Assembly (NCBI GenBank): GCA_905221605.1
Contig: CAJNDS010002346.1
Span: 122,001 to 186,000 of the forward strand
Direction of reading: 5' to 3'
DNA length: 64,000 nt
DNA from: Symbiodinium natans
Lineage: Eukaryota > Sar > Dinophyceae > Suessiales > Symbiodiniaceae
Shown: piece by piece, positions 10,673 through 21,027 of the stretch
How the letters are laid out: every line of letters begins with the position of its first letter
Numbering within the stretch: the first letter of the stretch is position 1
Position numbers and translations under genes: made by a program
Notes under the pieces: model-generated
Told to the model about the DNA's origin: nothing
Database searches by the model: none
What the model saw: the letters and a program-made list of their open reading frames with translations, nothing else

Positions 10673-11467
10673 CTAAACCCTAAACCCTAAACCCTAAACC
10701 CTAAACCCTAAACCCTAAACCCTAAACCCTCAATTGGGGGAGCCCTTCTATACGCTATCGAGCTTAGGACAGGTAAGGGGCCATATGAGCAGCCGCAAAA
10801 AATCTTATGTTGTTGCTAAATAAAAATTCATGGGGTATCGTTTTATGGGGGGGGCCTATCGCTTGTATGGGACTTTGGCTCAATGCTACTACGAAAACGT
10901 TATCGCTTTACTGCTCATGAGATCCTAAACCTGGAACCCTCCCCTAAATACACCTGAATTCCTAAACCCGTTTCCTTTCTTTAGGACCTATACACTATAG
11001 AGTGAGAGTGCTCCTTGTAGGGCCTTTGCCCAGCGCTTCGGGTGGCCAAATGGGTATCGTAGGGGTCTAGCTTTGAGTATCGCTCTGGAATAATACCCAG
11101 CCACGACATCGTGACATTGTTGCAGAACGACTTCTAGATTCAAGGTTGAGGGTATCGCTTGTTTTTTTGTTTGTTTATGCCGGGGGGGGGGGGGGGGGGC
11201 TATCGTTTTCCCGCTATAAGAAACCTCCTGCAACGTAATAAAAGGTTTCGCTCATATGAACGAACCAGAGGTTCAAGCATTTGGCTTTTCAGAGGCGCTT
11301 TGGACTAATTTACTTCAACTCGGCTTGTCAGCTGACTAGACAAACAACCTGGGAAGTTCAGAACGACACCACATACCACTTCTAGTTGCTTTGTCTTGAG
11401 GGTTTAGGGTTTAGGACATACCATTTCTACTTATTTTGTCTGCAGGGGTTAGGGTTTAGGGTTTTGG

Positions 11468-11574
11468 GGGCTTCAACGGCTCCAACCGGGATGCCCTCAA
11501 CTCGACGCCCCCCAATCATGGCAGGCGCCGCCGCCACGCGAGGGGCGTGGCTGTGGCCGACGGGAGTCTGAGGA
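11468..11574 (-). CDS. Exon candidate, unknown
   Basis: The minus strand reads RVAAAPAMIGGRRVEGIPVG after a possible acceptor CCTCAG. The family G palindromic element follows directly on the right. Unknown function. Confidence 0.4.
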
Positions 11575-11582
11575 TTCATGGG

Positions 11583-11697
11583 CTTCCCTACTACCCCCCT
11601 TAAATGACCTTAATTCGGCTTAATTATCCCCAAGGAACCTTAATTATGGGGGGGGGGAACCTAGGGGGTAGTATGGAGGGGGGTAGTAGGGAAGCCC
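11583..11697. mobile_element. Family G palindromic element, copy 1
   Basis: It starts CTTCCCTACTACCCCCCTTAA and ends in the inverted form GGGGGTAGTAGGGAAG. Related copies are at about 16846-16990, 25030-25200 and 55745-55872. No coding capacity. Confidence 0.8.
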
Positions 11698-11768
11698 ATA
11701 AAGGATGCAGCCGCCAGTCGATGCGAGGGTCATGTGTTTATCCCTAAAGCCCAAGTAACCCCTAAACC

Positions 11769-11858
11769 TTGGGATGTGCCACAGTCATTAAGAGGGATTC
11801 CAATAGGGGGTACTACAATCCCTCTTAAGGACTGTTAGTGTAAGGGGGAACATCCCAA
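11769..11858. mobile_element. Family B hAT-like palindromic MITE, copy 1
   Basis: It begins TTGGGATG and ends CATCCCAA, with internal halves that are inverted copies (AGTCCTTA / TAAGGACT). It is flanked by CCTAAACC (11761-11768) and CCTGAACC (11859-11866), an 8-bp target-site duplication with one mismatch. Eight-base duplications are typical of the hAT superfamily. Confidence 0.85.
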
Positions 11859-12249
11859 CCTGAACCCTAAACCAGAAACTTAGGAGAAAACAAGGTGCCC
11901 TTGTTCGACAGAGAAGAACGCAACACATCACCGAGAAGGACGCTGGACTCTGTAGCATTGCGTTGTTTGGTCTTGATCAGTCCTGCTTCGGGTTGGCTGG
12001 GCTGGTGTTCTAGGCAGTCTTGTTGTTCATAGGTAGTTATATCATGAGCCTTGGTGGATATTCATGCCTGCATTATTGTAGGGTACTTCAGCAACACGGT
12101 TTGGTTGAATGACCTCTGCTCATGAGAAGAGTCCTGTACCACAAGTTATTTGCAAAACCAAAAGCTCCAAAGGCTTAAAACCCACAAGTTGTCCTGAACG
12201 ATGAACCCTGAACCGAAGCTCTGAAACCGAAAGCCCTGAACCTTACAAA

Positions 12250-12525
12250 CCTCGACCCCAAGCCCGGCTCGAGACCGGCGACCCAGGTCTCTCTCGACTT
12301 GGAGGTTCATGGTACTTATAACCCACCGATAAGCCCCTTAAGTGCCCTATTATGGTTATACAAGTACAGTTCAAATTGGTTAAAACAAGTACCATGAACC
12401 TCCAAGTAGGCACGAACGGATCCCGAACGCCTGGCTGAGGACGTGGACGTGCTCGTCGAACTGGTGGTATTGACGCCTCGCTCTCGTGTGCTCCCCCCAA
12501 CAACGATTCGAGGGGGTCTTCTCTG
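12250..12525 (-). CDS. Exon candidate split by a family C element
   Basis: The minus strand reads EDPLESLLGGAHESEASIPP on the right (12409-12525) and an ERPGSPVSSR- or RETWVAGLEPG-like frame on the left (12250-12297), separated only by a family C palindrome. One possible join uses a GTGCCT donor and the element's terminal CCAAG as acceptor. The left part ends at a GTTTGT donor-like site. No family recognised. Confidence 0.35.
12298..12408. mobile_element. Family C palindromic element, copy 1
   Basis: The ends are CTTGGAGGTTCATGGTACTT and its inverse, with copies at 32531-32675, 33039-33155, 33458-33578, 37927-38033, 43018-43098 and a decayed one ending at 52611. It sits between two open minus-strand blocks. 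Confidence 0.85.
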
Positions 12526-12819
12526 CAGGGTTTTGGGGGCTGTTGCCCGAAAACCCGAAGCCCTAACTAACTAAGTTGTGTGGTATTTCGAGGGCCTTAA
12601 AGAAGGCTGAGCATGCCCTTGAGGTCTAGGGCTTGGGGCTAACAGAGGGCATGGTAGGGCTTGGTAGGACAGTAACCATATGGGGGTTTCCGAAAACAAG
12701 GGTACCCTTTTTGGGGTTCCTATAATGAGGACTACAGTATTTTGGGGTATCTTTGGGGGTGCCCTTTTTTTGGAAAACCCCGTATGGTGATTAACGGTTC
12801 CCCTCTCTGATGCTGGTTG

Positions 12820-13151
12820 TGTTGTTTTAAAATTGAAGTTGTGACCACTGGCCAGTGACGTGCGGTTGTTGACAATGGCTGACACCATGCGCAATTGCAG
12901 TGATGTGGCATCACATTTTGCGTCTCCGCGCAATGGCCAGATACCCTCAATTCCGGGTGCATAAGCCATGGTGACTCCATATGCCAGGCGTAGGGCAGCG
13001 CCGTGCCTTGTTCCATTGCTTGCCCGGTGCTGCATTGAAACATTCCCAAGTTTCTTAGCTATCGAAGGTTCCTGGTCATCTAGGACTTCCATAGACTCGC
13101 CTGCGGCAAGTACGTAGTTGAAGGCGAAGAGCGAGTCTGGCCCTGAAGGCA
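12820..13151 (-). CDS. Long exon candidate, unknown protein
   Basis: An open minus-strand block of about 110 residues begins after a CCCTAG acceptor-like site with LPSGPDSLFAFNYVLAAGES. It is mixed hydrophobic/polar with no low complexity and no recognised domain. To its left (12660-12790) lies a palindromic element whose sequence the frame also enters, so the real exon probably ends near 12820. Confidence 0.5.
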
Positions 13152-13194
13152 ACTAGGGCAAAGGGCACCACTCAGCTACCAAAGGAGCTTTCTA

Positions 13195-13290
13195 CTGTTT
13201 GATTAAGAACCCCTAGTTTTTTAAAGTAAACCTTTTGTTGCCCTTAGCAGGAAGATTTGTTTGTTTTGTGTGGGGTTTTAAGCAAATCGT
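13195..13290. mobile_element. Family J palindromic element, copy 1
   Basis: TGATTAAGAACC at the left and GGTTTTAAGCAAATCGTAGG at the right match the ends of the copies at 47283-47371 and about 38900-39115. Confidence 0.6.
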
Positions 13291-13375
13291 AGGCTAGAGG
13301 GAGCTTCTCCCACAACAGGAACCTTTATCAACTCTAAACCCTAAACCTGAAACCCCAAACCCTAAACCTGGTGGG

Positions 13376-13640
13376 ATGACCTCCGAGTTCGGCCGTAGGA
13401 CCGAAGGAGCTACTCGCGTTTTCAGGGGTTGAGTTCCCGTATCAGCTCTATTTAGGGTTTAGGGCTTAGGGTTTAGGTTTTAGGGTTCAGGGTTAAAACC
13501 GCAAACCCTAAACCCTAAATCGCTTCTTTTCCTGGTGTACTCTGGGACCTAGCATGCTCGAAGCAGGGAAACCCTTTGCTGCGAGCGCGGTTGGGGTGCA
13601 GGCGTGCCGACTGTCGGTTCTGAGCTCAACCCTACAGCCT
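13376..13640 (-). CDS. Two exon candidates, unknown
   Basis: The minus strand reads SEPTVGTPAPQPRSQQRVSL (13550-13632) and TGTQPLKTRVAPSVLRPNSE (13376-13445), separated by TTTAGGG/CCCTAAA sequence. No family recognised. Confidence 0.35.
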
Positions 13641-13985
13641 AAACCCTAGACTTTACCAAAACCCCAAGCTCTCAACCCTAAACCCTAAACTCACAACCCT
13701 AAACCCTGAACTCTCAATCCTGAACTCTCAATCCTGAACCCCCCTGGGTTCCACATTGTCGTGTCATGTACCAAGGATGGCTCATCATTCCCTAAACCCT
13801 AAACCCTAAACCCAATTAAACCCTCAGATCAACCGCGGGATGTAATCTCGTCTTGTGGGGTTTAGGAGTTTAGGCCTTCAGGGCTTCTTTGCCGGACCCA
13901 ACAATGACCTAGAAATCACAAGGGTGCCCTCATGGGTTGAAAGGGCCTTGCAAGGGAACCCCCCAAAACGGAAACAAGGGCTAGA

Positions 13986-14060
13986 ACCCTAAACCCTAAA
14001 CCCTAAACCCTAAACCCTAAACCCTAAACCCTAAACCCTAAACCCTAAACCCTAAACCCC
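13986..14060. repeat. CCCTAAA array
   Basis: Ten to eleven perfect units. Confidence 0.97.
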
Positions 14061-14065
14061 TAGAT

Positions 14066-14165
14066 AGGGGCCGAGTAAAGTCTGGGCCGTCGGCCATTTG
14101 CGGGGCCGTCGCTGTGGCCATCCGACATTTCATGGAGTCACGAAGCGTTGCTGTCGTTTCACTTG
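14066..14165 (-). CDS. Exon candidate between opposite telomere-like arrays
   Basis: The minus strand reads TATLRDSMKCRMATATAPQM. On the plus strand the block is bordered by CCCTAAA on the left and TTTAGGG on the right, the arrangement seen at many exon candidates here. Unknown function. Confidence 0.4.
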
Positions 14166-14236
14166 GGTTTAGGGTTTAGGGTTTAGGGTTTAGGGTTTAG
14201 GGTTTAGGGTTTAGGGTTTAGGGTTTAGGGTTTAGG
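14164..14236. repeat. TTTAGGG array
   Basis: About ten perfect units. Confidence 0.97.
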
Positions 14237-14559
14237 GGTTTAACTTGGGTAGCCCAGTAACCGCAGTATGACCCTTGATCCGGGGCTGCTTGCTTCTATA
14301 ATGGATCTCGGAACCCAAAAAAACCCAAAAGGGGCATAAGAGTTGCACTCAGCTACCAAGGTGTTCGGCGATGCCAACATGCAATTCCCATCTACCACCC
14401 TGCCACGCTGTCGCACTGTACCCGTTTTGGTTTTATACAGGGTTTACAAGGGAACCTAACCAAACAAAAAGCATGCAACAAGAGCCCACTCTATGCCCTA
14501 GCAAGCCTTTAGGTAGTGACGACTGTGACGACTCCTGTTCTTATCCGGATTGCACCCTT

Positions 14560-14712
14560 CCTGCGTTGCTGACATCGGAGCAAGGACTAGCAGGTTGAGG
14601 CGGCGGGTCTGCACAGGAAGTCTCAGCAAGCTTGATGCAGATGAGCAGCTTAAGGTTCTCATGAGACTACATCTGTGAGAAAGGTTCCGGAAAAAGTCGC
14701 ATGCTAGCTCCC
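14560..14712 (-). CDS. Exon candidate, unknown
   Basis: The minus strand reads ELACDFFRNLSHRCSLMRTL and stays open for about 55 residues. No family recognised. Confidence 0.4.
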
Positions 14713-14834
14713 TAAACCCTAAACCCTCAAACCCCAAACCCTAAACCCTAAACCCTAAACTGGGCGTAACCTAAGATCAGTCTCGAGCTCCCGCAGCAAA
14801 AACGAGTCTGGTCAAGTTGTGGAGTTTAGCGCGT

Positions 14835-15030
14835 AGGGCATGAACACCGAGGAGCCTCAAGAATTTCCAGCACCCTCCCAATAGCAAAAGCAAAGACTGC
14901 TACAGTTTGGGATGCTCACCCTTATACTAACAGTCCTTAATAGGGATTGTAATAGGGGCTACTAGAATCCCTACTAAGGACTCTTAGTATAGACGGGGAA
15001 CATCCCAAGCTACAGTAGAAGTAGGCTTAA
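14835..15030 (-). CDS. Coding block interrupted by a family B MITE
   Basis: Reading the minus strand and leaving out the element at 14907-15008 plus one copy of its 8-bp duplication gives one continuous open frame containing VAVFAFAIGRVLEILEAPRC, with the insertion near its start. Unknown function. Confidence 0.45.
14907..15008. mobile_element. Family B hAT-like MITE, copy 2
   Basis: The element is bounded by TTGGGATG and CATCCCAA and has a perfect 8-bp target-site duplication GCTACAGT at 14899-14906 and 15009-15016. It lies in a block that is coding-like on the minus strand. Confidence 0.92.
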
Positions 15031-15063
15031 CCCTAACCCTAACCCGAAACCCTAAACCCTAAA

Positions 15064-15158
15064 CCCAGGGTGGCTTGAGCGCACATCTGGCCATGCCCGA
15101 CGATGTCGCCCGCGTCCAAGTCCGTGGCCGGGTCGACCCCAAGCTGCTTGGCCTAAGG
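15064..15158 (-). CDS. Exon candidate, unknown
   Basis: The minus strand reads KQLGVDPATDLDAGDIVGHG after a TTGCCTTAG acceptor. The other end passes directly into TTTAGGG units, where GGTTTAG could serve as donor. Confidence 0.5.
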
Positions 15159-15463
15159 CAATATGCCCTTGTTCCCTTTGTGGGGTGTGGGGTTTAGGGT
15201 TTAGGGTTTGGGGTTTGGGGTTTAGGGTCAGTTCGGGGTCTGTAAGGGCCTTCACGTACGACGGGGGTACGATAGGGCCCCGCCCTGCCAAGAGCAAAAA
15301 GGACCTCATTAATCAAACGGGTTTACAGGGCTTAGGCTGTAGGGTTGAGGGGGTGGGTATTTTGTGGGAGTCGGTTACTTGTTTAGGGGGTACCACAATC
15401 CCTATGAAGGACTGCTAGTATAAGGGGGGGACTTCCCTACCAAAAAGTATTTAGAATGTCTGG

Positions 15464-15542
15464 CGAGCAGAGGCCCCAACCACAGCAGCCTTTGCCCTCT
15501 CGTTCTTGACGATGTCCAAGCAGTACATCACCTGTGTTGCGG
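15464..15542 (-). CDS. Exon candidate, unknown
   Basis: The minus strand reads VMYCLDIVKNERAKAAVVGA after a CAACACAG acceptor-like site. It is probably an upstream exon of the 15064-15158 block. No family recognised. Confidence 0.5.
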
Positions 15543-15860
15543 CAGGACATGGGAACCCTAAACCCTAAACCCTGAACCCTGTACCCTAAACTCTAAACGT
15601 GGGGGGGGGGGGGGGGGGGGGGGCGGTTGCTTCCGTAGCTGTGAGATGCCATCCTTCGGCATCCTTCTGCATCCTAACTAACTGTGGAAATGTCCATGTG
15701 CTAGAGAAGGGCAATATGCAAGAATAGGTGTTTAGGGTTTAGGGTTTAAAGTGTATTTTCAAGTGAACTCCAGAAGACAAGGGAAGGCAGTGTGTGCTGG
15801 AGGGTAACTCATTCCAACTAGAAGATGTGCTCCCTAACCGTAACCCCTAGACCCAAAACC

Positions 15861-16059
15861 TTGGGATGTTCCCTCTTATTCTAGCAGTCCTTGACAGGGA
15901 TTATCATAGGGGGTACTATAATCCCTGTTCGTATACGAAAACCTAATTGTCCAGTAACCTGGGGGAATTAAAGGTTAACCTTTGGGGTTCTAAGGGGATT
16001 ATACTACCGCAAAAAAGGTTAAAGGTTACCTACTCTACTACTAGGGAGGAACATCCCAA
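15861..16059. mobile_element. Family B MITE, copy 3, with nested family A
   Basis: The outer element has TTGGGATG and CATCCCAA ends with flanks CCAAAACC (15853-15860) and CCTAAACC (16060-16067), an 8-bp duplication with one mismatch. Family A copy 2 (about 15948-16046) is inserted in its right half. The order of events is therefore B first, then A. Confidence 0.88.
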
Positions 16060-16307
16060 CCTAAACCCAAAGCCGTAAACCCAAGACTGGTGGATGCCGA
16101 TCTTTGTCGTTTAAGATGCGGCGGCAATGTTGATTGGTACCTTAAGAACCCAAAGCCCACTTCTTTGTAGGCTCTTATTGCAAAGCCCCTTATAGGATTC
16201 TTGGCCTGAGTCTTGAACCCCAAACCCCGGCAAAATTTGGCAGCTAGGGGAGCCCAGCCCCCTGCTTTTACTTCTAGGGTTTAGGGTTTAGGGTTTTGGG
16301 TTGTAGG

Positions 16308-16565
16308 GTGGCTCGCTTTCGCACAAGGTCCAGGCACAGTCATCCCCTTCTGATGCGGCATGAAGGACTGAGGGCTCAAAGCTTGAGAAAGCAAGCCCAT
16401 AAAAATTAACCCTTAGCTGCCCTTGCACACTAAACCCCGCAAACCCTAGACCGGCCTCCTGGGTGTCTAGCTCGCCATCGTGATACATCTGCGAGAAAGC
16501 CTCCCCACGTCTCCAGCTTGCTTGCTCGCAGTGTTCTCTATTTGGAAACTCAGCAACCATATTGA
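16308..16565 (-). CDS. Two exon candidates, unknown
   Basis: The minus strand reads EFPNREHCEQASWRRGEAFS (about 16440-16560) and SFEPSVLHAASEGDDCAWTL (about 16308-16395). No family recognised. Confidence 0.45.
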
Positions 16566-16845
16566 TAATAAGGGATGCCCCTTTTGGAAGCCTTTTGTAA
16601 GGCAATTCAAAAACCGAAAAGGGCAAAAGGTATCACTCAACTACGAACTCTTACGAGGGCTTCGGTTGTGAGGGATGCAGGCGTCTTTGGGGTTCAGGAT
16701 ATTCGTGATTGAAACCAAAACCCTGCAAGCCCAGCAAAACCCAAAGCCTAAACCTAAACCCTAAATCCCAACCAAGGAAGCTAATTTTGGGAAGCTTGCG
16801 GGATTGAGTTGCAGAGTTCGGTGGAAAACTCAAGAAGGTATTATA

Positions 16846-16990
16846 GGGTTCTTAAGGGCGTGGGGGGTTCAAGGGGGGTATGTAACGCAAGGTTCCCGAA
16901 TACTCCCCACTACTCCCTAAGGCTCCCCAAGCTTCCCTAAGGGTTCTATAGGTACCTACCCCAGCATGAACCCCCCTCCCTTAAGAACCC
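16846..16990. mobile_element. Family G palindromic element, copy 2
   Basis: TATTATAGGGTTCTTAAGG at one side and the inverse CCCTTAAGAACCC at the other enclose CCCCACTACTCCC-type sequence shared with the other G copies. Boundaries are approximate. Confidence 0.55.
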
Positions 16991-17012
16991 ACCGATGTTA
17001 GGCTTTTAGGCT

Positions 17013-17098
17013 AGGCTGCCCAGTAACCTGGGCTTAAAACAGGGTGCCCTTTTTTGCTTACAGGGGTTTATAAGGGAACCTAAACCCTTAAAAAAGGG
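17013..17098. mobile_element. Family D element, copy 1
   Basis: It has the family D core: CAGTAACC, GGGTGCCCTTTTTT, AAGGGAACCTAAACCC and AAAAAAGGGAA. Other copies are at about 28456-28560, 31147-31265, 36927-37045, 38085-38182, 47426-47516 and 56487-56607. Confidence 0.65.
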
Positions 17099-17224
17099 AA
17101 ATCCGCCGAGGCCTCGGGCCGGAGGTGTATAGGTTGTCAGAACAGGCACCCCCCTCCAAATCCTCCCCCCACACCCAAAGCCACTTTTCGGACCCCTTTT
17201 TTTGCCTCAAATGGGTACCCCCCC

Positions 17225-17300
17225 TAGGAAACCGGGGTCCGCAAGCGGACGGTTCGCCAGGACCAGAGGTAGTTGAAGCCCCTCCCAGCAGGCGCCAATC
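17225..17300 (-). CDS. Exon candidate, unknown
   Basis: The minus strand reads GACWEGLQLPLVLANRPLAD next to the poly-C tract. No family recognised. Confidence 0.35.
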
Positions 17301-17316
17301 CCCTTTTTCTTCTGCC

Positions 17317-17412
17317 CCCCCCCCCCCCCCCCCCCCCCCACCACCCCGCCACCCCCCACTCCACCACCCCCCCTCCCCCTCCCCACACCCACCACCCCCC
17401 CCCACCCCCGCC

Positions 17413-17480
<68 letters not shown>
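17317..17480. repeat. Poly-C / CCA low-complexity tract
   Basis: About 160 bases are almost pure C with scattered A and T. Long proline or glycine frames across it are composition artefacts. Tracts of this kind are prone to sequencing error. Confidence 0.95.
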
Positions 17481-17499
17481 TTCCACCTACGCCCCTGAG

Positions 17500-18280
17500 G
17501 TGCCTGGCTCAACCCTACGATCAATCCAAGCCGAACCGTCTTGAACCCTACTCCCAAAAAAACCCTAAACCCCAAAGAGTGAACCTTGAGCCCTAAGCCC
17601 TCAATCCTAAACAAAACCATAAACCATAAACCCGGAACCCTAAACCCTAAACCCTAAACCCAACCCTTATTGCTTGGGGTCCAGCGACTTGGGCGCTGCG
17701 GAATCACCATGCTCACGCGGATGCGCTGGGCCGGGCCGAGGCGGGTCGCGTAGCGCTAAAATTAGGGTACTACTGGGCATCCTAGTAGGGGTCTGGGACA
17801 AGGGCCAGCCAGCGGCTTGCCCATCACAAGCCACGGAACACTTCTCTCCCCTCCGAAGCCTGGAAACCCATAAGCCCTAAAAACCCTAAACCCTACGCGA
17901 AAGTATATAAACCCTACTATAAACCCCCAAATAACCTTGGCTGCACTCAGGAGGGTCGCTATAAATTAAACTTTTAGCTGCCTGAATAAGAAGCCCAATA
18001 AACCCAAAAAAGGTCAGGATCTAAAGTCCACAAAGTAACCCTTAAAAACCCTACAAGACCTACATACCCCAAAAACCCTACAGCCCTAAAAGGCCTAAAA
18101 CCCTGAAGCCCTAAGACCCTAATTCAACCTTAACCCTGAAAACCCTCAACCAATACAAAATAGCCCCAAAACCGCGACTAATAAGTAAGACGGCCTTTGG
18201 GCCCTAAACCCTAAACCCTAAACTCCCTAAACTCCCTAAACCCTAAACCCTAAACCCTAAACCCTAAACCCTAAACCCAG
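17500..18280. other. Telomere-rich stretch with weak coding signal
   Basis: Scattered CCCTAAA units dominate. At 17690-17760 a GC-rich block is open in two minus frames (for example RYATRLGPAQRIRV), too short to call. Nothing else is recognisable. Confidence 0.4.
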
Positions 18281-18282
18281 GA

Positions 18283-18610
18283 GCCCTTGGAGCCCAAAGA
18301 AAGCTCGGCCTTCAGGAAGGTTTTCAGCGTCCGCACCATGAAGGGCTCCTTGGCTGACTTCTGAAGCTCTCCTAAACGCTTAAACCCTAAACCCTAAACC
18401 CTAAACCCTAAACCCTAAACCCTAAACCCTAAACCCTAAACCCTAAACCCTAAACCCTAAACCCTAAACCCTAAACCCTAAACCCTAAACCCTAAACCCT
18501 AGGCCCTACCCAAAACCCGAAGATGTCCAAAGATCCCGCCAGAAGAAAGCCAGGGCTCCGTGACCAGCTCGCAGTCCAAGATCTCCCCGAGGATCTTCAC
18601 GTACCTGAGG
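18283..18610 (-). CDS. Two exon candidates either side of a CCCTAAA array
   Basis: The minus strand reads YVKILGEILDCELVTEPWLS (18515-18605) and, after the array at 18380-18500, LQKSAKEPFMVRTLKTFLKA (18283-18372). They look like consecutive exons of one gene. They lie downstream of the RCC1-like repeats and could belong to that gene or to the next one. Confidence 0.5.
18380..18500. repeat. CCCTAAA array
   Basis: About seventeen perfect units lie between two coding-like blocks. Confidence 0.97.
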
Positions 18611-18639
18611 GGGTTGTTTGGGGGGGGCGGGGGGGGGGG

Positions 18640-18739
18640 NNNNNNNNNNNNNNNNNNNNNNNNNNNNNNNNNNNNNNNNNNNNNNNNNNNNNNNNNNNNN
18701 NNNNNNNNNNNNNNNNNNNNNNNNNNNNNNNNNNNNNNN
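18640..18739. other. Assembly gap (100 N)
   Basis: Exactly 100 N follow a G-rich run and sit at the edge of the 123-bp tandem repeats, so the true number of repeats is unknown. Confidence 0.99.
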
Positions 18740-18740
18740 C

Positions 18741-20319
18741 CCTACCCCAGGTGACCACAGATCCATCGCCCAGGATTGCCGCAAATGCAGCAGCGGAAGC
18801 TTGGATCTGTTGCACATTCTTCAGCTGCTCCTGGACGGCACTGCTGTCACCACCCCATTCAGCCCTACCCCAGGTGACCACAGATCCATCGCCCAGGATT
18901 GCCGCAAATGCAGCAGCGGAAGCTTGGATCTGTTGCACATTCTTCAGCTGCTCCTGGACGGCACTGCTGTCACCACCCCATTCAGCCCTACCCCAGGTGA
19001 CCACAGATCCATCGCCCAGGATTGCCGCAAATGCAGCAGCGGAAGCTTGGATCTGTTGCGCATTCTTCAGCTGCTCCTGGACGGCACTGCTGTCACCACC
19101 CCATTCAGCCCTACCCCAGGTGACCACAGATCCATCGCCCAGGATTGCCGCAAATGCAGCAGCGGAAGCTTGGATCTGTTGCACATTCTTCAGCTGCTCC
19201 TGGACGGCACTGCTGTCACCACCCCATTCAGCCCTACCCCAGGTGACCACAGATCCATCGCCCAGGATTGCCGCAAATGCAGCAGCGGAAGCTTGGATCT
19301 GTTGCACATTCTTCAGCTGCTCCTGGACGGCACTGCTGTCACCACCCCATTCAGCCCTACCTGGATCCATCGGGATTGCCGCAAATGCTGCTGTCACCAC
19401 CCCATTCAGCCCTACCCCAGGTGACCACAGATCCATCGCCCAGGATTGCCGCAAATGCAGCAGCGGAAGCTTGGATCTGTTGCACATTCTTCAGCTGCTC
19501 CTGGACGGCACTGCTGTCACCACCACGTGCAGCAGTACCCCAGGTGATCACAGATCCATCGCCCAGGATTGCAGCAAATGCAGCAGCGGAAGCTTGGATC
19601 TGTTGCACATTCTTCAGCTGCTCCTGGACGGCACTGCTGTCACCACCCAATTCAGCACTACCCCAGGTGACCACAGATCCATCGCCCAGGATTGCAGCAA
19701 ATGCAGCAGCGGAAGCTTGGATCTGTTGCACATTCTTCAGCTGCTCCTGGACGGCATTGCTGTCACCACCACCTGCAGCACTACCCCAGGTGACCACAGA
19801 TCCATCGCCCAGGATTGCAGCAAATGCAGCAGCGGAAGCTTGGATCTGTTGCACATTCTTCAGCTGCTCCTGGACGGCGCTGCTGTCACCACCACCTGCA
19901 GCACTACCCCAGGTGACCACAGATCCATCGCCCAGGATTGCAGCAAATGCACCATCGGAAGCTTGGATCTGTTGCGCATTATTCAGCTGCTGCTGGACAG
20001 CACTGCTGTCACGACCAATACGCCAGGTGACCACGGATCCATCGCCCAGGATTGCTGCAAATTCCGGTGCACAAGTCCTTGTGGCTACAAGCGCGACCTG
20101 CCTCATATGCCAGGTTAGCACGTCTCCGTTCCGCAACCTTGCTTTTTTGATACTTGACGCTCCATCAAGCACATCTCCAGAAGAGTTCAGCAGCCTGCCT
20201 TTGCCAGCTCTTAAAGCACTCTGGGCAAGCTTCTTCAGCGATTCCACTGGCACATCCTCCTCCACTTTCAGAGATGCTGCCTTTCCACTCAGCAGATGCA
20301 CATCTACCGAAATCGACAT
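18741..20319 (-). pseudogene. Ubiquitin-like + RCC1-like repeat protein, frameshifted
   Basis: The start is the ATG at 20317-20319 (MSISVDVHLLSGK). The first 70 residues resemble a ubiquitin-like fold. About eleven repeats of 41 residues follow, built on FAAILGDGSVVTWG and GGDSSAVQEQLKNVQQIQAS, which resemble RCC1/HERC blades; proteins of this layout are common in Symbiodiniaceae. The first five repeats run in frame. A truncated 56-bp copy at about 19352-19407 (instead of 123 bp) then shifts the frame, and about five almost identical copies continue in the new frame to the gap. This is either a true pseudogene, an unrecognised splice, or a mis-assembled repeat. RCC1-like proteins bind chromatin or act in ubiquitin ligases; its exact role is unknown. 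Confidence 0.75.
18747..20035 (-). repeat. 123-bp coding tandem repeat
   Basis: The unit is 123 bp, exactly 41 codons (for example the same word begins at 18751 and 18874). Copies nearest the gap are almost identical while those near the N-terminus differ, which points to recent local duplication or conversion at the 3' side. Confidence 0.95.
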
Positions 20320-20359
20320 GATGGCCAAAATCTTCAAACCAAGTCCCGAATACCCAGCC

Positions 20360-21020
20360 CTGAATCCTCAACCCCTGATGTAGCTTACTTGGGGTTTGTT
20401 TCGCTAACCCGAAACCCTGAACCCGAAACAGCTGAGGTTGTTGGGGCTTCAAAAATCCCTGACATTGCTACCTCAGCGTCCGAAACACAACGCGGTTTAG
20501 GGCCTAGGGTTTAGGGTTTAGGGTTTAGGGTTTAGGGTTTAGGGCAGAAAGCCTAAGCCTTGAAGCCTGAAATCTCAAGCCTAAACCCAGAAGCTGCCAA
20601 ATAGCCTAAGCGAGACCGAAACCCCAACACCCCAACTCAAGACTACTTATAGGAAGGGTTTATGGTCTTGGGTTTAGGGTTCTAAGATGTATTATGATAA
20701 GGGTACCCTTTTTGGTGCCGACAAGGGAACCTAGAAGCAAAATAAGGGCCAGAGGGCACCATTGGGGCTACCAAGCTGGACCCAAAATCCTAAAGTCTGA
20801 AGCCTAAATCCCAAACCCCTAAACCCTACAAACCTAAACTCGGCTAAGGATCCAAGGTTGCAGCACCGAGGGAATTAAGTTTAGGGTTTAGGGTTGAGGG
20901 TTTAGGGATTCGGTACCCTATTCTTGGGGGATATAAGGTGCTGAGCTCCCTCATTCCCTACCAGGAACCCGTGAGATAAGACTACGTTTAGGGTTTAGGG
21001 TTTAGGGTTTAGGGTTTAGG
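20360..21020. other. Upstream region, mostly telomere-like
   Basis: TTTAGGG arrays at 20507-20543 and 20986-21026 flank degenerate CCCTAAA words and a partial family D element near 20690-20770. I see no convincing exon. The promoter and trans-splice site of the RCC1-like gene should lie at the left end. Confidence 0.5.
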
Positions 21021-21027
21021 GTTCAGG

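Noticed and set aside
12280-12420. tRNA or other structured RNA genes from strong hairpins
   Set aside because: The hairpins are family C or other palindromic element ends with multiple copies; no cloverleaf or tRNA box pattern was seen in the window.
17088-17600. Long glycine- and proline-rich frames on both strands
   Set aside because: They come from the poly-C tract at 17317-17480 and have no other coding feature.
18741-20035. Plus-strand frame of over 500 codons through the 123-bp repeats
   Set aside because: The minus strand gives a recognised ubiquitin-like plus RCC1-like protein with an ATG; the plus frame is its shadow.
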